64,000 nucleotides of DNA from Mesobacillus maritimus (lineage in GTDB: Bacteria > Bacillota > Bacilli > Bacillales > Cytobacillaceae). The DNA lies in assembly GCF_019749255.1 (NCBI RefSeq), contig NZ_JACWFH010000019.1, forward strand, positions 1 to 64,000, in the 5' to 3' direction. This document shows positions 35,557 through 44,510 of the stretch, piece by piece. The stretch's first letter is position 1. Each line of letters opens with the position of its first letter. A program made the translations under genes and the position numbers. The notes beneath the pieces were generated by a model. The model searched no databases. It was not told the DNA's origin and saw nothing but the letters and a program-made list of their open reading frames with translations.

Positions 35557-36320
35557 AGAAATGGGTTGTTTTATTTCGCAAAGAATGGCTCGAAATGTCT
35601 CGCAATTATAAAATCATCTGGGTTCCGCTTGTGTTTATTTTATTTGGACTCTTGCAGCCGGTGACCAATTACTATATGCCCGACATCTTAAAAAACGCTA
35701 GTGATCTCCCAGAAGGCACCATCATTGAAATCCCTCTCCCCTCTAGCGGTGAAGTTCTTGCACAAACACTTGGCCAGTTCAATCAGATGGGTGTACTCGT
35801 GCTCGTGCTTGCTTTTATGGGCATCGTTTCAGCTGAACGTAAAAGTGGGATGATTAAAGCGATTCTCGTCAAGCCAGTTGCTTATTCTTCTTATATCACC
35901 GCAAAATGGTTGAGTGCTATACTCCTAAGCGCTGCATCGATCGCTCTAGGCATGGTTGCATCCTGGTATTATACCGGACTGCTGATTGATCCTTATCCTT
36001 TCATAAATCTTGTTAAAGGAACCGGACTCTATCTTGGTTGGATTGTATTTTTACTAACATTCACTGTTTTCCTTAGCAGTCGTTTGAATAGCAGTGGTCT
36101 TGTCGCCGTTTGCGCACTTTTAGTAAGTATTCTTTTATCGCTTTCCACATCGCTCCTCGGGAAATGGATGGAATGGAGTCCTGCTCAACTAACAACTGCT
36201 GCATCTTCCTTTTTGGTGGATGGACGTGTTGAAGGTCCCCTCTTCCTTCCCCTTGTGATCACTGGAGTACTTGTGGTTATATTTCTTTTTCTCTCAACCA
36301 CAAACTGGCAAAGGAAATAA
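35553..36320 (+). CDS. yxlG: ABC-2 type permease (YxlG-like)
   Basis: A 255-residue membrane protein with six predicted helices and the ABC-2 pattern G-I-V-S-A-E-R-K-S-G-M-I-K. It overlaps the ATPase gene by ATGA, indicating translational coupling. It completes a YxlE-F-G-like three-gene transporter operon. Confidence 0.87.
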   Translation: MKKWVVLFRKEWLEMSRNYKIIWVPLVFILFGLLQPVTNYYMPDILKNASDLPEGTIIEIPLPSSGEVLAQTLGQFNQMGVLVLVLAFMGIVSAERKSGMIKAILVKPVAYSSYITAKWLSAILLSAASIALGMVASWYYTGLLIDPYPFINLVKGTGLYLGWIVFLLTFTVFLSSRLNSSGLVAVCALLVSILLSLSTSLLGKWMEWSPAQLTTAASSFLVDGRVEGPLFLPLVITGVLVVIFLFLSTTNWQRK

Positions 36321-36337
36321 TCAGAGGTTTTATCATC

Positions 36338-36366
36338 GGCAGAGGAAGAAGTTCCCCTGCCTTTTT
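36338..36366 (+). terminator. Probable terminator of the yxlEFG-like operon
   Basis: GGCAGAGGAA pairs imperfectly with TTCCCCTGCC and is followed by TTTTT. Confidence 0.65.
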
Positions 36367-36456
36367 CACGCCCTAAGCCTTCAAGAATGGAACTTTCTGA
36401 AAGTTCATCCGTATTAACAAATAATAGAGGAAATTACGAAAGGTGGTCTTTTTAGA

Positions 36457-37443
36457 ATGCTCACTCAATCCATTCGGGAACGGTTGGCCCTTTTTAAAGA
36501 AATCTACGCTGAACTATATACAGAATTAAAGTGGAAATGTGATAAACGGTCTCTCATGCTCATTGCCGCGATGTATGTGACCAATTCAAAGGAATTTCAA
36601 CTACACCGGTTCCTAGAACTAGCGGATTATATTAAAAATGAGGTTGGTCTTTTTTCACACTTGAGAACGGCTCACCGCTTTACGGTAGCCGCTACATTAG
36701 AAACAACCACCGACACCCCTAAAGAACATTTCGCTCATTTTTCTACTATCTATCAAAAATTAATCGACAATGGCTATAGCCGCGCTGTTTATTCCTACAT
36801 CGCTGCGGGGACGCTTCTTAAAATAGAACCTCATAAGGTGGAGGAATATGCACAAAAAACAGTGGACTTATATAAAGGGATGAGAGAACATCACCCTTTC
36901 TTAACAAACTCTGGCGATTATCCTTTGGCTTCAATCCTTGCTACTTTAGATAAAAATAAAGAAGACATTCTACTACATGTCGAAGAACATTATCACGCTT
37001 TAAAGCAAAAAGGATTTACCATTGGCAATGACCTGCAGTTTTTAAGCCATATCCTTGCTTTAAATGAGGAGCAGAAGCCGGACGAAAGTGCACAAAAATG
37101 CGTTGAAGTGAAGACTCTCCTTGAAAAAGCAAAATTCAAATCCAAAAAGATGTATTATCCTTATATCGGAATGCTCTCTTATTTAGAGCAAGTTGAGAGC
37201 GAAATGAATCATCTCGTTGCCATTTATGAAGACCTAAACAATGATCGCCTGTTTAAATGGAATAAAGATGTTAATTTTATGCTTAGTGTTCTCTTTTTAA
37301 TGAGTGATAAAGCGCTGCTAACGGAGGCTGCAACGACTGGTTTAAACACAACCATCGAAGTTTTACTTCAAGCCCAACAAGCAGCGATGACAGCGAGCAT
37401 GACCGCAGCCGTTGCAGCGAACAACGCAAATAATGGTGGTTGA
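36457..37443 (+). CDS. DUF4003 family protein
   Basis: A 328-residue, mostly helical cytosolic protein. It resembles the Bacillus DUF4003 family, with the signature S-L-M-L-I-A-A-M-Y-V near residue 35 and repeated helical pairs. The C-terminus is Ala/Asn-rich (A-A-V-A-A-N-N-A-N-N-G-G). Function unknown. Monocistronic with terminator. Confidence 0.75.
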   Translation: MLTQSIRERLALFKEIYAELYTELKWKCDKRSLMLIAAMYVTNSKEFQLHRFLELADYIKNEVGLFSHLRTAHRFTVAATLETTTDTPKEHFAHFSTIYQKLIDNGYSRAVYSYIAAGTLLKIEPHKVEEYAQKTVDLYKGMREHHPFLTNSGDYPLASILATLDKNKEDILLHVEEHYHALKQKGFTIGNDLQFLSHILALNEEQKPDESAQKCVEVKTLLEKAKFKSKKMYYPYIGMLSYLEQVESEMNHLVAIYEDLNNDRLFKWNKDVNFMLSVLFLMSDKALLTEAATTGLNTTIEVLLQAQQAAMTASMTAAVAANNANNGG

Positions 37444-37449
37444 TACAGG

Positions 37450-37484
37450 AGCCGTTTCTCACAAAGAGAAAACGGCTTTCTTTC
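37450..37484 (+). terminator. Rho-independent terminator
   Basis: AGCCGTTTCTC and GAGAAAACGGCT form an 11-bp stem followed by TTTC after the DUF4003 gene. Confidence 0.8.
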
Positions 37485-37598
37485 ATTCCCGCGTTTCACA
37501 CGGAAAAAATATCCACATCCTCTAAATCATCCCCTTTACAATTTCTTCCCTACGTTGTAGAATCTCTATATACATAAAAACTCTAGGTAGGTGAAAAG

Positions 37599-37946
37599 AT
37601 GTTTAATCGGGAATTGGTGAAAGGCAGTACCTCCCTTTTGTTGCTTCAGCTCCTTGAGGAGCGAGACATGTACGGATATGAGCTCGTAAAAGAACTAGAG
37701 AAGCGTAGTGGAAATGAATTTTCCGTGAAGGAAGGGACATTGTACCCGGCACTACACAAGCTTGAAAAGCAGGAATACATTGAATGCTATTGGCAGGAAC
37801 AAGAAAAAGGTCCAGCACGGAAGTATTACCGGATTACAGAAGCAGGAAAAGACATGCTCCTTGAAAAAACCAATGAATGGAATAACTTTGTTTCGGTCAT
37901 GAACAAGTTGATGGGGAGAAAAAATCATGGAAGTGTTAAAGAATGA
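37599..37946 (+). CDS. PadR family transcriptional regulator
   Basis: A 115-residue winged-helix repressor. The PadR hallmarks are [17 protein letters not shown], the recognition segment [12 protein letters not shown], and [10 protein letters not shown]. It overlaps the next gene by 20 bp, the typical arrangement of PadR plus HAAS-domain membrane protein pairs in Firmicutes. Likely represses its own operon. Confidence 0.92.
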   Translation: MFNRELVKGSTSLLLLQLLEERDMYGYELVKELEKRSGNEFSVKEGTLYPALHKLEKQEYIECYWQEQEKGPARKYYRITEAGKDMLLEKTNEWNNFVSVMNKLMGRKNHGSVKE

Positions 37947-38565
37947 GTTCCTAACAAGTTTATCAAAGTGTCTTGGCGATCATCCAGATAAACAATCCAT
38001 TTTAACTGAATATGATGTCCATCTTGATGAACTTCTTGGCGAGCTTTATCACTTAAATGATGAGTCAGAAATGCGTTCACACATCTATTCTAGGTTTGGA
38101 ACTCCGGAAGAGATTGCTGCCATGTGGAAAGAAGAGCTTTCCGTGACGCCAAGCAATATGAAATGGTTGTTTATCCTTGTGAATATCTTCTTTTTTGCTG
38201 GTGGGGGTGCCCTCACCCTGGCACATAACGTGTTAGAGTGGAACTGGCTAACGAATCTTTGGTTTAAACTGACCTCCTTCCCAATCTTGATTGCTTTTGT
38301 TTACATGCTCTTTTGGGCGTTGCTTGGCTATGAAATTGGCAGAGGTTTTGGTCATAAAGGCAAAAAGCTGATGAGGCGGACGTTCATTCTTGCCTTAATT
38401 CCAAACTTAACTTTGATGGTGTTAACTGTATTCCGCATTATTCCTCACGAATGGTTTTATCCGTTACTGCAGGAAACCTTTATCGGACTCTGCATTCTGT
38501 TGACTACTCTCTTATACCCCCTATGCCTCATTAGCTATAGGTGGGGGAAAAAAGCTTCTGTATAA
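37927..38565 (+). CDS. HAAS-domain membrane protein
   Basis: A 212-residue protein. The N-terminal ~80 residues form a HAAS/DUF1700-like helical domain ([13 protein letters not shown]). Four membrane helices follow. HAAS proteins are co-encoded with PadR regulators and may act as their partners or sensors. Terminated by a hairpin at 38548. Confidence 0.8.
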   Translation: MEVLKNEFLTSLSKCLGDHPDKQSILTEYDVHLDELLGELYHLNDESEMRSHIYSRFGTPEEIAAMWKEELSVTPSNMKWLFILVNIFFFAGGGALTLAHNVLEWNWLTNLWFKLTSFPILIAFVYMLFWALLGYEIGRGFGHKGKKLMRRTFILALIPNLTLMVLTVFRIIPHEWFYPLLQETFIGLCILLTTLLYPLCLISYRWGKKASV

Positions 38566-38575
38566 GCTTTTTTTT
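38548..38575 (+). terminator. Rho-independent terminator
   Basis: AAAAAAGCTT and AAGCTTTTTTTT pair over a short loop and end in a T-run; the stem starts within the last codons of the HAAS gene. Confidence 0.7.
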
Positions 38576-38634
38576 GAGCATATACATAGAAATTCTATAT
38601 ACAAAGAAAACCTATATTATTTGGGGGTAATCAC

Positions 38635-40092
38635 ATGGAAATGAAGCTAGAAAAGAAGGATTGGCTGTTTTTGTTGTTGTGTCTTATTTTAGGAATCGTT
38701 GCGGAAGAAGCCTTTTTCCGTGACCAAATTGGGATTTCCTACTTTGTGTTTATAAGTGTATTTTACGCAATTTTTTACTGGCGCTTTCGTAGGTTTTCTT
38801 TCTCCCACCAACGTGTTGGGTACTTGGTATTAATTTCGATTTGGCTCTTGTCTGCTGGCTATTATCTTTATGATGTAACGGCTTTTTACGCTTTAAATAT
38901 CCTTTTGATTCCGGCAATGGTCATTTTTCACCTATCATTAATTACGTCACCACAGAAAATGGAATGGAATAAGCTAAGCTTCCTTTTTTATGCTTTTTTG
39001 CGCCTTGGAAATGGACTTCTCTACCCTTTCCACTTCATCGCCCACCTGAGTGGAAGTCTAAAAAAGAGCAGCCATCCAGAGAAATATGTTGTTTGGAAAA
39101 AGGTTCTGATTGGAATTGCCATTTCCATTCCGATTTTATTTGTCATCTTAAATCTATTGGTTTCGGCTGATGCCCAATTTGAACGACTTTTAAGTAACTT
39201 TCCAGAACTGCTAAATGTTAACCCAGAAACGATTTTCCGTATCATCGTGATTCTACTTTACACTTTTGGTTTCTTTGGTTTCATGCAGATTCTTCTGCAT
39301 AAAAATATCAAAGCAATCCCGAAAGAAGGAATTCCCAAGTCGATGTCACTCGACGGGATCATCACTCTGACTGTGTTATTGCTGCTTGATTTGGTTTATG
39401 TATTATTTGTTGCTGTTCAATTCAAGTACTTTTTCAGTGGCACCCTTGAGGGTGGTTACACGTATGCGGAATATGCGCGGCGCGGCTTTTTTGAATTATT
39501 GTTTGTTACCTTGATTAATCTGACGGTCACAATGGTTGTGATTCAATTTACGAAAAGCGCTCTTGGAGTTTTGAAAAAAGCGATTCAGTCTGCTTTAACT
39601 ATTCTTGTTTTATCAAGCGGAGTTTTACTAGTCTCAGCATTCATGCGAATGGCGATGTATGAGGATGCATATGGGTTTACCTTCCTACGAGTGTTGGTGA
39701 CTGCTTTCATGATATTCCTGATGGTCATCTTTACCTATACACTCGTGAAAATCTGGCTGGAGCGATTATCTTTATTCCACTTTTATTTCATGGCTTCAAT
39801 CATTTTTTATACAGGCATCAATCTCGTCAACCTGGACCAAATTGTCGTGGATCGCAATATTGCTCGCTATGAATCAACTGGGAAAATAGACATCCAATAT
39901 TTAAGCAACTTGTCATCGACTGGAGTACTCGGTTTAATCCAACTTTATGAAAAGCATCCTGATGTTCCAGGATTGGAAGAGTTATTAAAACAGCGTAAGG
40001 ACGATAGACAGTATATAAAAAGTGATACATGGCAGTCTCATAATCTTGTAAGAGATAGAGCTTATGAAAAGCTTGGAGAATTGGAGTTGTAA
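38635..40092 (+). CDS. DUF4173/DUF4153-type polytopic membrane protein
   Basis: A 485-residue protein with about 12 membrane helices and a soluble C-terminal tail (about 405-485). The core shows the family segment Y-A-E-Y-A-R-R-G-F-F-E-L-L. Members of this group are often encoded beside PadR-HAAS pairs, as here. GGGGGTAATCAC precedes the start. Function unknown. Its stop overlaps a downstream in-frame ATG. Confidence 0.82.
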   Translation: MEMKLEKKDWLFLLLCLILGIVAEEAFFRDQIGISYFVFISVFYAIFYWRFRRFSFSHQRVGYLVLISIWLLSAGYYLYDVTAFYALNILLIPAMVIFHLSLITSPQKMEWNKLSFLFYAFLRLGNGLLYPFHFIAHLSGSLKKSSHPEKYVVWKKVLIGIAISIPILFVILNLLVSADAQFERLLSNFPELLNVNPETIFRIIVILLYTFGFFGFMQILLHKNIKAIPKEGIPKSMSLDGIITLTVLLLLDLVYVLFVAVQFKYFFSGTLEGGYTYAEYARRGFFELLFVTLINLTVTMVVIQFTKSALGVLKKAIQSALTILVLSSGVLLVSAFMRMAMYEDAYGFTFLRVLVTAFMIFLMVIFTYTLVKIWLERLSLFHFYFMASIIFYTGINLVNLDQIVVDRNIARYESTGKIDIQYLSNLSSTGVLGLIQLYEKHPDVPGLEELLKQRKDDRQYIKSDTWQSHNLVRDRAYEKLGELEL

Positions 40093-40115
40093 TGAAGGAA
40101 AAGGAGACTAGTAAA

Positions 40116-40535
40116 ATGAAACGATTATCTTTATTGCTTAGCACCCTGTTTTTCTTAGGTATTTTATCTTCTTGTACCAATGAAACTGGCACACCCATTC
40201 TACCCACTGAAAATAATATGATTATTCATATTAACAACAAAGCTGATTTTGAATTTTATGGATTAGAATTAGCTGTTCTTCATCATTCACAAGGTAGCGT
40301 GAATGCAGATGGTTCTAAGATTGGCAAAGATGAGAATCTAACGTTTGAATTCCGAAAAGAAGATTTTGAGTTAGAGGGTAGCGCCAACATGGAAGTATTT
40401 ATTTTAACAAAACATAATGGTGAACGTATCCCATTAAGTAAAAAAGTCACACTTGAATTGCATCCGAATCAAGTGGTTTCCTTTGAACTGACAGGTGAAT
40501 CAATGAGAGAAGCAGAATTAAAGAGAGTAAATTAA
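40116..40535 (+). CDS. Lipoprotein of unknown function
   Basis: A 139-residue lipoprotein. Start ATG 40116 follows AAGGAG. The signal peptide M-K-R-L-S-L-L-L ends in lipobox L-S-S-C with Cys18. The mature part is a beta-rich domain (I-I-H-I-N-N-K-A, F-E-L-T-G-E). It is 24 bp downstream of the membrane protein and probably in its operon. Confidence 0.78.
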   Translation: MKRLSLLLSTLFFLGILSSCTNETGTPILPTENNMIIHINNKADFEFYGLELAVLHHSQGSVNADGSKIGKDENLTFEFRKEDFELEGSANMEVFILTKHNGERIPLSKKVTLELHPNQVVSFELTGESMREAELKRVN

Positions 40536-40548
40536 AAGGATAGCGTAA

Positions 40549-40580
40549 AAAATCGGAGCTTGGTATCAAGCTCCGATTTT
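40549..40580. terminator. Bidirectional terminator
   Basis: AAAATCGGAGCTTG and CAAGCTCCGATTTT form a perfect 14-bp stem with a 4-nt loop after the lipoprotein gene. Confidence 0.88.
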
Positions 40581-40582
40581 CT

Positions 40583-40722
40583 AATTAGATTCAACATTGG
40601 CCTAACCTCAAATATCGCCAAACTAATTACAAATACCGCCATTGAGAGGATAAAAGGGATCGTTAAAAGAAATCTCCACCCAGCAGCATGCTCAACAGCC
40701 GATAAATTTAGCCGGGATATTC
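40583..40722 (-). pseudogene. Possible remnant of a membrane transporter gene
   Basis: A start-less minus-strand frame encodes S-A-V-E-H-A-A-G-W-R-F-L-L-T-I-P-F-I followed by a hydrophobic helix. The G-W-R-F-L-L-T-I-P motif resembles the loop and helix of DHA2-type MFS drug exporters. It has no start codon or ribosome site and runs into the terminator hairpin. A gene relic is the most I can claim. Confidence 0.3.
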
Positions 40723-40747
40723 TAAATTCTTACTAGGGAGGACCTTA

Positions 40748-41575
40748 TTAATAATTGTATTTATAGTAATCCTGAGAATGGTACGTTTTGAACCCAATAG
40801 ACTCATACAATCCTAGTGCATGGGCGTTTTTCGCCTCGACCTCTAGGAAAACAGGCAACCCTTTTTGCTGTTCCATTTTTACTACTTTGGAAAGAGCTTT
40901 TCTGCCAATTCCTTTGCCGCGTAGTTCTGGATATACGACAAATCCATAAATCCAAGCTTCCCCATGCAATTCTGATACGCGCATCTTTCCTGCGATTCTT
41001 CCTTCCACTTCAATGATGAATTTTTGCTCGTTGCTGTTTTCACTAATGCTAGTTTGCATTTCCTTTGCTTGCTTCTCACTCATCCCAAAGCCGGAAATCT
41101 CTAGCTGAATCTCTGCATCATAGTCTTCCTTTGAAACCGAGTGTCTAACAGTAATGCTGTCGTCATCGATTAAATCGGTTTGATGCCATTTCATTTGATA
41201 TTCCGCTAACGCAAAGCTACATGGAACGTTTGATAGAAAACCCTTGGCTGACTGAGAATCAGTAGGCGCATTTAAAAGGATGGTTGAGATTTCTTGTTTC
41301 TTTGCTTCTTCAATTCCCATTTTCAGTAAGCTTGAAAAGATTCCTTTTCTTCGATAATCTGGATGCACCATCCCACAGAGTTCGATTTTATTCCCGAACC
41401 CATAGCTACCAAGAAAGCCGACAAGCTTCCCCTCTTCGTAATGAAAGAAGTCTTCCTTTTTCCCCTCGGTTCGGTTCGCTAACATATCAAGATTTAGCTT
41501 TAACTGAAATTCCCCGTCTTTTTCACAGATTTCTTGTAGCTGTTGTATGTCCGTTAATTGTTTAGTTGTTAGCAT
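40748..41575 (-). CDS. Tandem GNAT acetyltransferase
   Basis: A 275-residue protein with two GNAT modules. The N-terminal module (about 1-130) has H-P-D-Y-R-R-K-G-I-F-S-S-L-L. The C-terminal module (about 140-275) has the acetyl-CoA loop P-E-L-R-G-K-G-I-G-R-K-A-L and the usual N-A-x-A-L-G-L-Y-E-S-I-G-F end. The substrate is unknown. Monocistronic. Confidence 0.87.
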   Translation of the reverse strand: MLTTKQLTDIQQLQEICEKDGEFQLKLNLDMLANRTEGKKEDFFHYEEGKLVGFLGSYGFGNKIELCGMVHPDYRRKGIFSSLLKMGIEEAKKQEISTILLNAPTDSQSAKGFLSNVPCSFALAEYQMKWHQTDLIDDDSITVRHSVSKEDYDAEIQLEISGFGMSEKQAKEMQTSISENSNEQKFIIEVEGRIAGKMRVSELHGEAWIYGFVVYPELRGKGIGRKALSKVVKMEQQKGLPVFLEVEAKNAHALGLYESIGFKTYHSQDYYKYNY

Positions 41576-41839
41576 GCTCTTACCCCTACTCTACTAAAAT
41601 TCTTTTTATAACTGATTAACTGCTAGAATGGGAATTCCCAATCTTGTCATCTACTCCCATTCTATTTTGATTATACCGAAAATTCCTGTTAGTGGAAGTT
41701 GTAAAAATTATTAAGTTGAGTTCACCTCTGGGATTAAAGCAACGATTCCTTCATCATCCTTTGATAAAAATGAATGAATATTCACTCAACTTGTGTTAAA
41801 ATTTTACTAAATCAAAAGGGCAAGTGGAGGGACATATAC

Positions 41840-42662
41840 ATGCTAGTAAAAAGAAGCTTTGAACAACAAAGCATCAACAATGTTACGTTTGGAAACGGCA
41901 CGGTAGCGGTTCAAGGGGTAAAGCTAAATGTTCATTGCTTCGTTATAGATGGCGTGTTAATTGATACGGGGGCACAGTCGTTAGCAAAGGAATTCAAACC
42001 ATTCTTTGACAAACAAGAAATCGATCAAGTGGTTATCACACATTTTCATGAAGATCATACAGGTTGCGCCGCTTATTTGCAAAAACAGCTTCAAGTACCG
42101 ATTTATATGAGTGAGCTCAAGCTAGACTATTGTAAACAGAAGCCAGATTATCCTTTGTACCGCAAATATTTTTGGGGAAAGCGGGCTCCATTTCACGCCA
42201 AAGCCAATAGGCAAAACCTTTACATCTCGTCATGCTATATGGGATGTGATTGAAACACCTGGGCATGCTATTGATCATTTGTCGTTTTTAAATCGTGAAA
42301 CGGGTCAACTTTTTACAGGAGATTTGTATTGCCAAGAGAAAACCAAAGTTGTTTTACGTGAAGAAAGCATTCCATCCTTGATTCATTCCTTAAAAACAGT
42401 GTTAACCTATGATTTCGAAGAAGTATTTTGCTGCCATGCAGGCTATTTGAAAAATGGTCGTTCGGCTCTACAGAGAAAGCTAGAGTATTTAGGAAATCTA
42501 CAAGGAAACATTCTCAAGCTCCATGAAGCAGGCGATTCTCCAAGTGAAATCAAGGCGAAGCTTTTTCCTAAAAAATACCCCATCATCTTTTTCTCTTCAG
42601 GAGAGTGGGATTCGTTGCATATTATTAATTCTGTGATTCAAGAACAATCATTGTCAGTTTAA
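41840..42662 (+). pseudogene. Metallo-beta-lactamase-fold hydrolase split by a frameshift
   Basis: Two overlapping frames encode one ~273-residue MBL-fold hydrolase. The first part carries the metal motif T-H-F-H-E-D-H-T-G and reads correctly to R-A-P-F-H-A-K. From about 42203 the correct continuation is in the +1 frame: P-I-G-K-T-F-T-S-R-H-A-I-W-D-V-I-E-T-P-G-H-A-I-D-H-L. The remainder has T-G-D-L-Y and C-C-H-A-G motifs. One extra base near 42200-42204 explains the break. It could be a sequencing error or a real mutation. Confidence 0.8.
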
Positions 42663-42731
42663 AAGCAAAGGTCAGTTCCTTTTGCTTACAACGAAGCTGA
42701 GGAAATTGCCTTGTGATGGTTTAGAAGGCAT

Positions 42732-43217
42732 TTATAAATGTTTAATAGAATAAATGGATTGTTCTGCGCAAAATCTAATCGTTGTTCGTTCTAATTCCAT
42801 CCCTAACCGTTCTAAGAGTCTACACGAAAAAGTATTTTTCGATTGTGTTTCTGCAACTACTTTTGGAAGATTCAATTCATTGAAAGCAAATTGAAGAACT
42901 CTTTTTACCACTTCGGTGCCATAACCTGCTCCCCACCACTTTGGTAATAATTGATAAGAAAGTTCAAGATCATCACCATCGTGGTGAGGGTCAAGGGAAA
43001 CGAACCCAATAAACTCATTTGTGTTTTTTTCTCTAATAACCCAATAATAAGAAGTTGCTGTTGGATCAACCATTTCGTTTAATATACCTTCCATGGAAGC
43101 TACTGTAGGAACGCCACCGAGAAATTTTCTCACTTCAGGATTTATAAATAATCTTTTAACCTCTTCACTGTCCGAAGTTCGTAAGGTATTGATCAAACAT
43201 CTTTTTGTTTCGAACAA
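42732..43217 (-). CDS. GNAT acetyltransferase, RimJ/RimL type
   Basis: A 161-residue acetyltransferase of the RimJ-like group. It shows L-F-I-N-P-E-V-R-K-F-L-G-G near residue 25, Y-Q-L-L-P-K-W-W-G-A-G-Y-G-T-E as the acetyl-CoA site and N-x-F-S-C-R-L-L-E-R-L-G-M near the end. Start TTG 43217 lies six bases after AAAGGAGGG; the longer frame places that site inside the gene. The substrate is unknown. Confidence 0.85.
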   Translation of the reverse strand: MFETKRCLINTLRTSDSEEVKRLFINPEVRKFLGGVPTVASMEGILNEMVDPTATSYYWVIREKNTNEFIGFVSLDPHHDGDDLELSYQLLPKWWGAGYGTEVVKRVLQFAFNELNLPKVVAETQSKNTFSCRLLERLGMELERTTIRFCAEQSIYSIKHL

Positions 43218-43431
43218 TCTATTCCCTCCTTTGACCCATACTCTCTTCAAGCTATCGAAACCCATAGTGGTATAAACAAATATAACTCCAACTCTACAAT
43301 TACTATTTTTTTCCTGAACTCCATTTTGAGAATCCTACAACCACTTCTAACTTATTCTATTTATTTTACTATTAAAAACGAGACCTTGTCCTATAGATTT
43401 ACGTGACCATATATCAGCTTCCTCCTCCCTC

Positions 43432-43481
43432 TTGACTTTCTTGTGAGTGGATAAGATAATTAAATTGTGCACAATTTAATT
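43432..43481 (+). promoter_or_regulatory. OhrR-type operator and promoter
   Basis: TTGACT (43432-43437) and GATAAT (43455-43460) are 17 bp apart. Overlapping the -10 is a perfect 24-bp palindrome at 43458-43481 (half-site AATTAAATTGTG and its exact complement). This resembles B. subtilis OhrR operators, which contain AATTAAATTGT half-sites. Autoregulation of the ohrR operon follows. Confidence 0.88.
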
Positions 43482-43501
43482 GCGAAGGAGATAATACCTC
43501 T

Positions 43502-43945
43502 ATGGAAAGTGAACAATTTTTAAAGTTGGATAATCAACTATGCTTTGCTATTTATGCGTGTTCACGAGAAATCACACGTTTGTATCGTCCTTTTTTAGAT
43601 GAGTTAGGCATCACTTATCCGCAATTTTTAACGTTGACGGTTCTTTGGGAACATAAACGTTTAACGGTAAAGGAAATTGGCGAACGTCTCTTCTTAGATA
43701 GCGGGACACTAACACCGATGTTAAAAAGAATGGAAGCAATGGAGTTAGTAAAAAGAGTCCGAGGAACTGAAGATGAACGCAAGGTTTATATTGCCCTGAC
43801 CGAGCGGGGAGAACAGCTGCGGGAAGATGCGTTAAACTTACCGGAGAAGTGCATTCCTCATTTTGGTTTAACAAAAGACGAATACTCGGGGTTATTGAAC
43901 CAAATGAACCAAATGATTGAAAGTCTACAAAAAGTAACGCGTTAA
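43502..43945 (+). CDS. ohrR: OhrR-like MarR family organic-peroxide sensor
   Basis: A 147-residue winged-helix repressor. The N-terminal segment L-D-N-Q-L-C-F-A-I-Y-A-C-S-R contains the single peroxide-sensing cysteine of OhrR (C14 here, C15 in B. subtilis). The DNA-binding helix reads S-G-T-L-T-P-M-L-K-R-M-E and the wing D-E-R-K-V-Y-I-A-L-T. Oxidation of the cysteine by organic hydroperoxides releases DNA in the family. The peroxiredoxin-like selenoprotein gene starts 21 bp downstream and is probably co-transcribed, instead of the usual ohr gene. Confidence 0.92.
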   Translation: MESEQFLKLDNQLCFAIYACSREITRLYRPFLDELGITYPQFLTLTVLWEHKRLTVKEIGERLFLDSGTLTPMLKRMEAMELVKRVRGTEDERKVYIALTERGEQLREDALNLPEKCIPHFGLTKDEYSGLLNQMNQMIESLQKVTR

Positions 43946-43966
43946 ATACAACAATGAGGTGAAAGC

Positions 43967-44506
43967 ATGGATATTGCATTACAAAGACCTTTTCATGAAA
44001 ATCAGAACTTTCGTGAGATCTTAAACGGGCAAAAAAGCTTAGTTGTTTTCGTCCGCCATCCTGGTTGACCGGTTTGTCGAGAAATACTCACGCAGTTGCG
44101 TGAGCGATACCAAGAAGTAGCTGCAACTGGTTATCAAATTATCATCATTGCCCCTTCGAATCGTTCTTTCTTAGAACAATTTGATGAAGCGTTTGGGCCT
44201 TATCCGTTTCCAATCTACGGCGATCCAGACCGGGCACTTTATCGTGAAATGGGACATGTGAGCATGGCAAAAACGAAGCTTCTTCTTACAGCTGGAAAAG
44301 CCTTGTTAAAAGGCGGCTCTAAGACCTTCCTTCCTAGTGATGAAAAGCAACAAAACTTAGTCAAAAAAGCCATGAAGACGCATGATATTTACATTCAAGG
44401 TGGATCTTGGCTGTTTAATGAACAAGGTGAAGTGATTTGGAGTCATATTGACACTGCGCCAGAAGACCATGCAACGATTGACCAACTTTTAGAACAAATG
44501 AAATAG
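43967..44506 (+). CDS. Selenocysteine-containing peroxiredoxin-like protein, AhpC/TSA_2 type (in-frame TGA)
   Basis: A 179-residue thioredoxin-fold protein that is continuous only if TGA 44066-44068 is read as an amino acid. It starts at ATG 43967 after a GAGGTGAAAG site with M-D-I-A-L-Q-R-P-F-H. The active site reads V-F-V-R-H-P-G-[TGA]-P-V-C-R-E, so the family motif G-C-P-x-C-R-E has U34. Downstream features are intact (I-I-I-I-A-P-S, F-P-I-Y-G-D-P-D-R-A-L-Y, G-S-W-L-F-N-E-Q-G). A SECIS-like hairpin lies 25 nt after the TGA. Family members (PRXL2/SelL-like) reduce peroxides or disulfides. Conventional calling starts at TTG 44096 and loses the active site. Confidence 0.88.
44087..44104 (+). 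promoter_or_regulatory. SECIS-like hairpin of the peroxiredoxin-like gene
   Basis: CTCACGC and GCGTGAG form a perfect 7-bp stem with apical loop AGTT. The loop begins after 25 nt from the TGA and has G as second base. Both values fall inside the bacterial SECIS limits as I know them. Confidence 0.82.
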
Positions 44507-44510
44507 ATTC

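Noticed and set aside
42230-42260. Third selenocysteine candidate at the TGA ending the first metallo-beta-lactamase frame
   Set aside because: The homologous sequence continues in another frame from ~42203, before the TGA, so a frameshift and not UGA recoding explains it.
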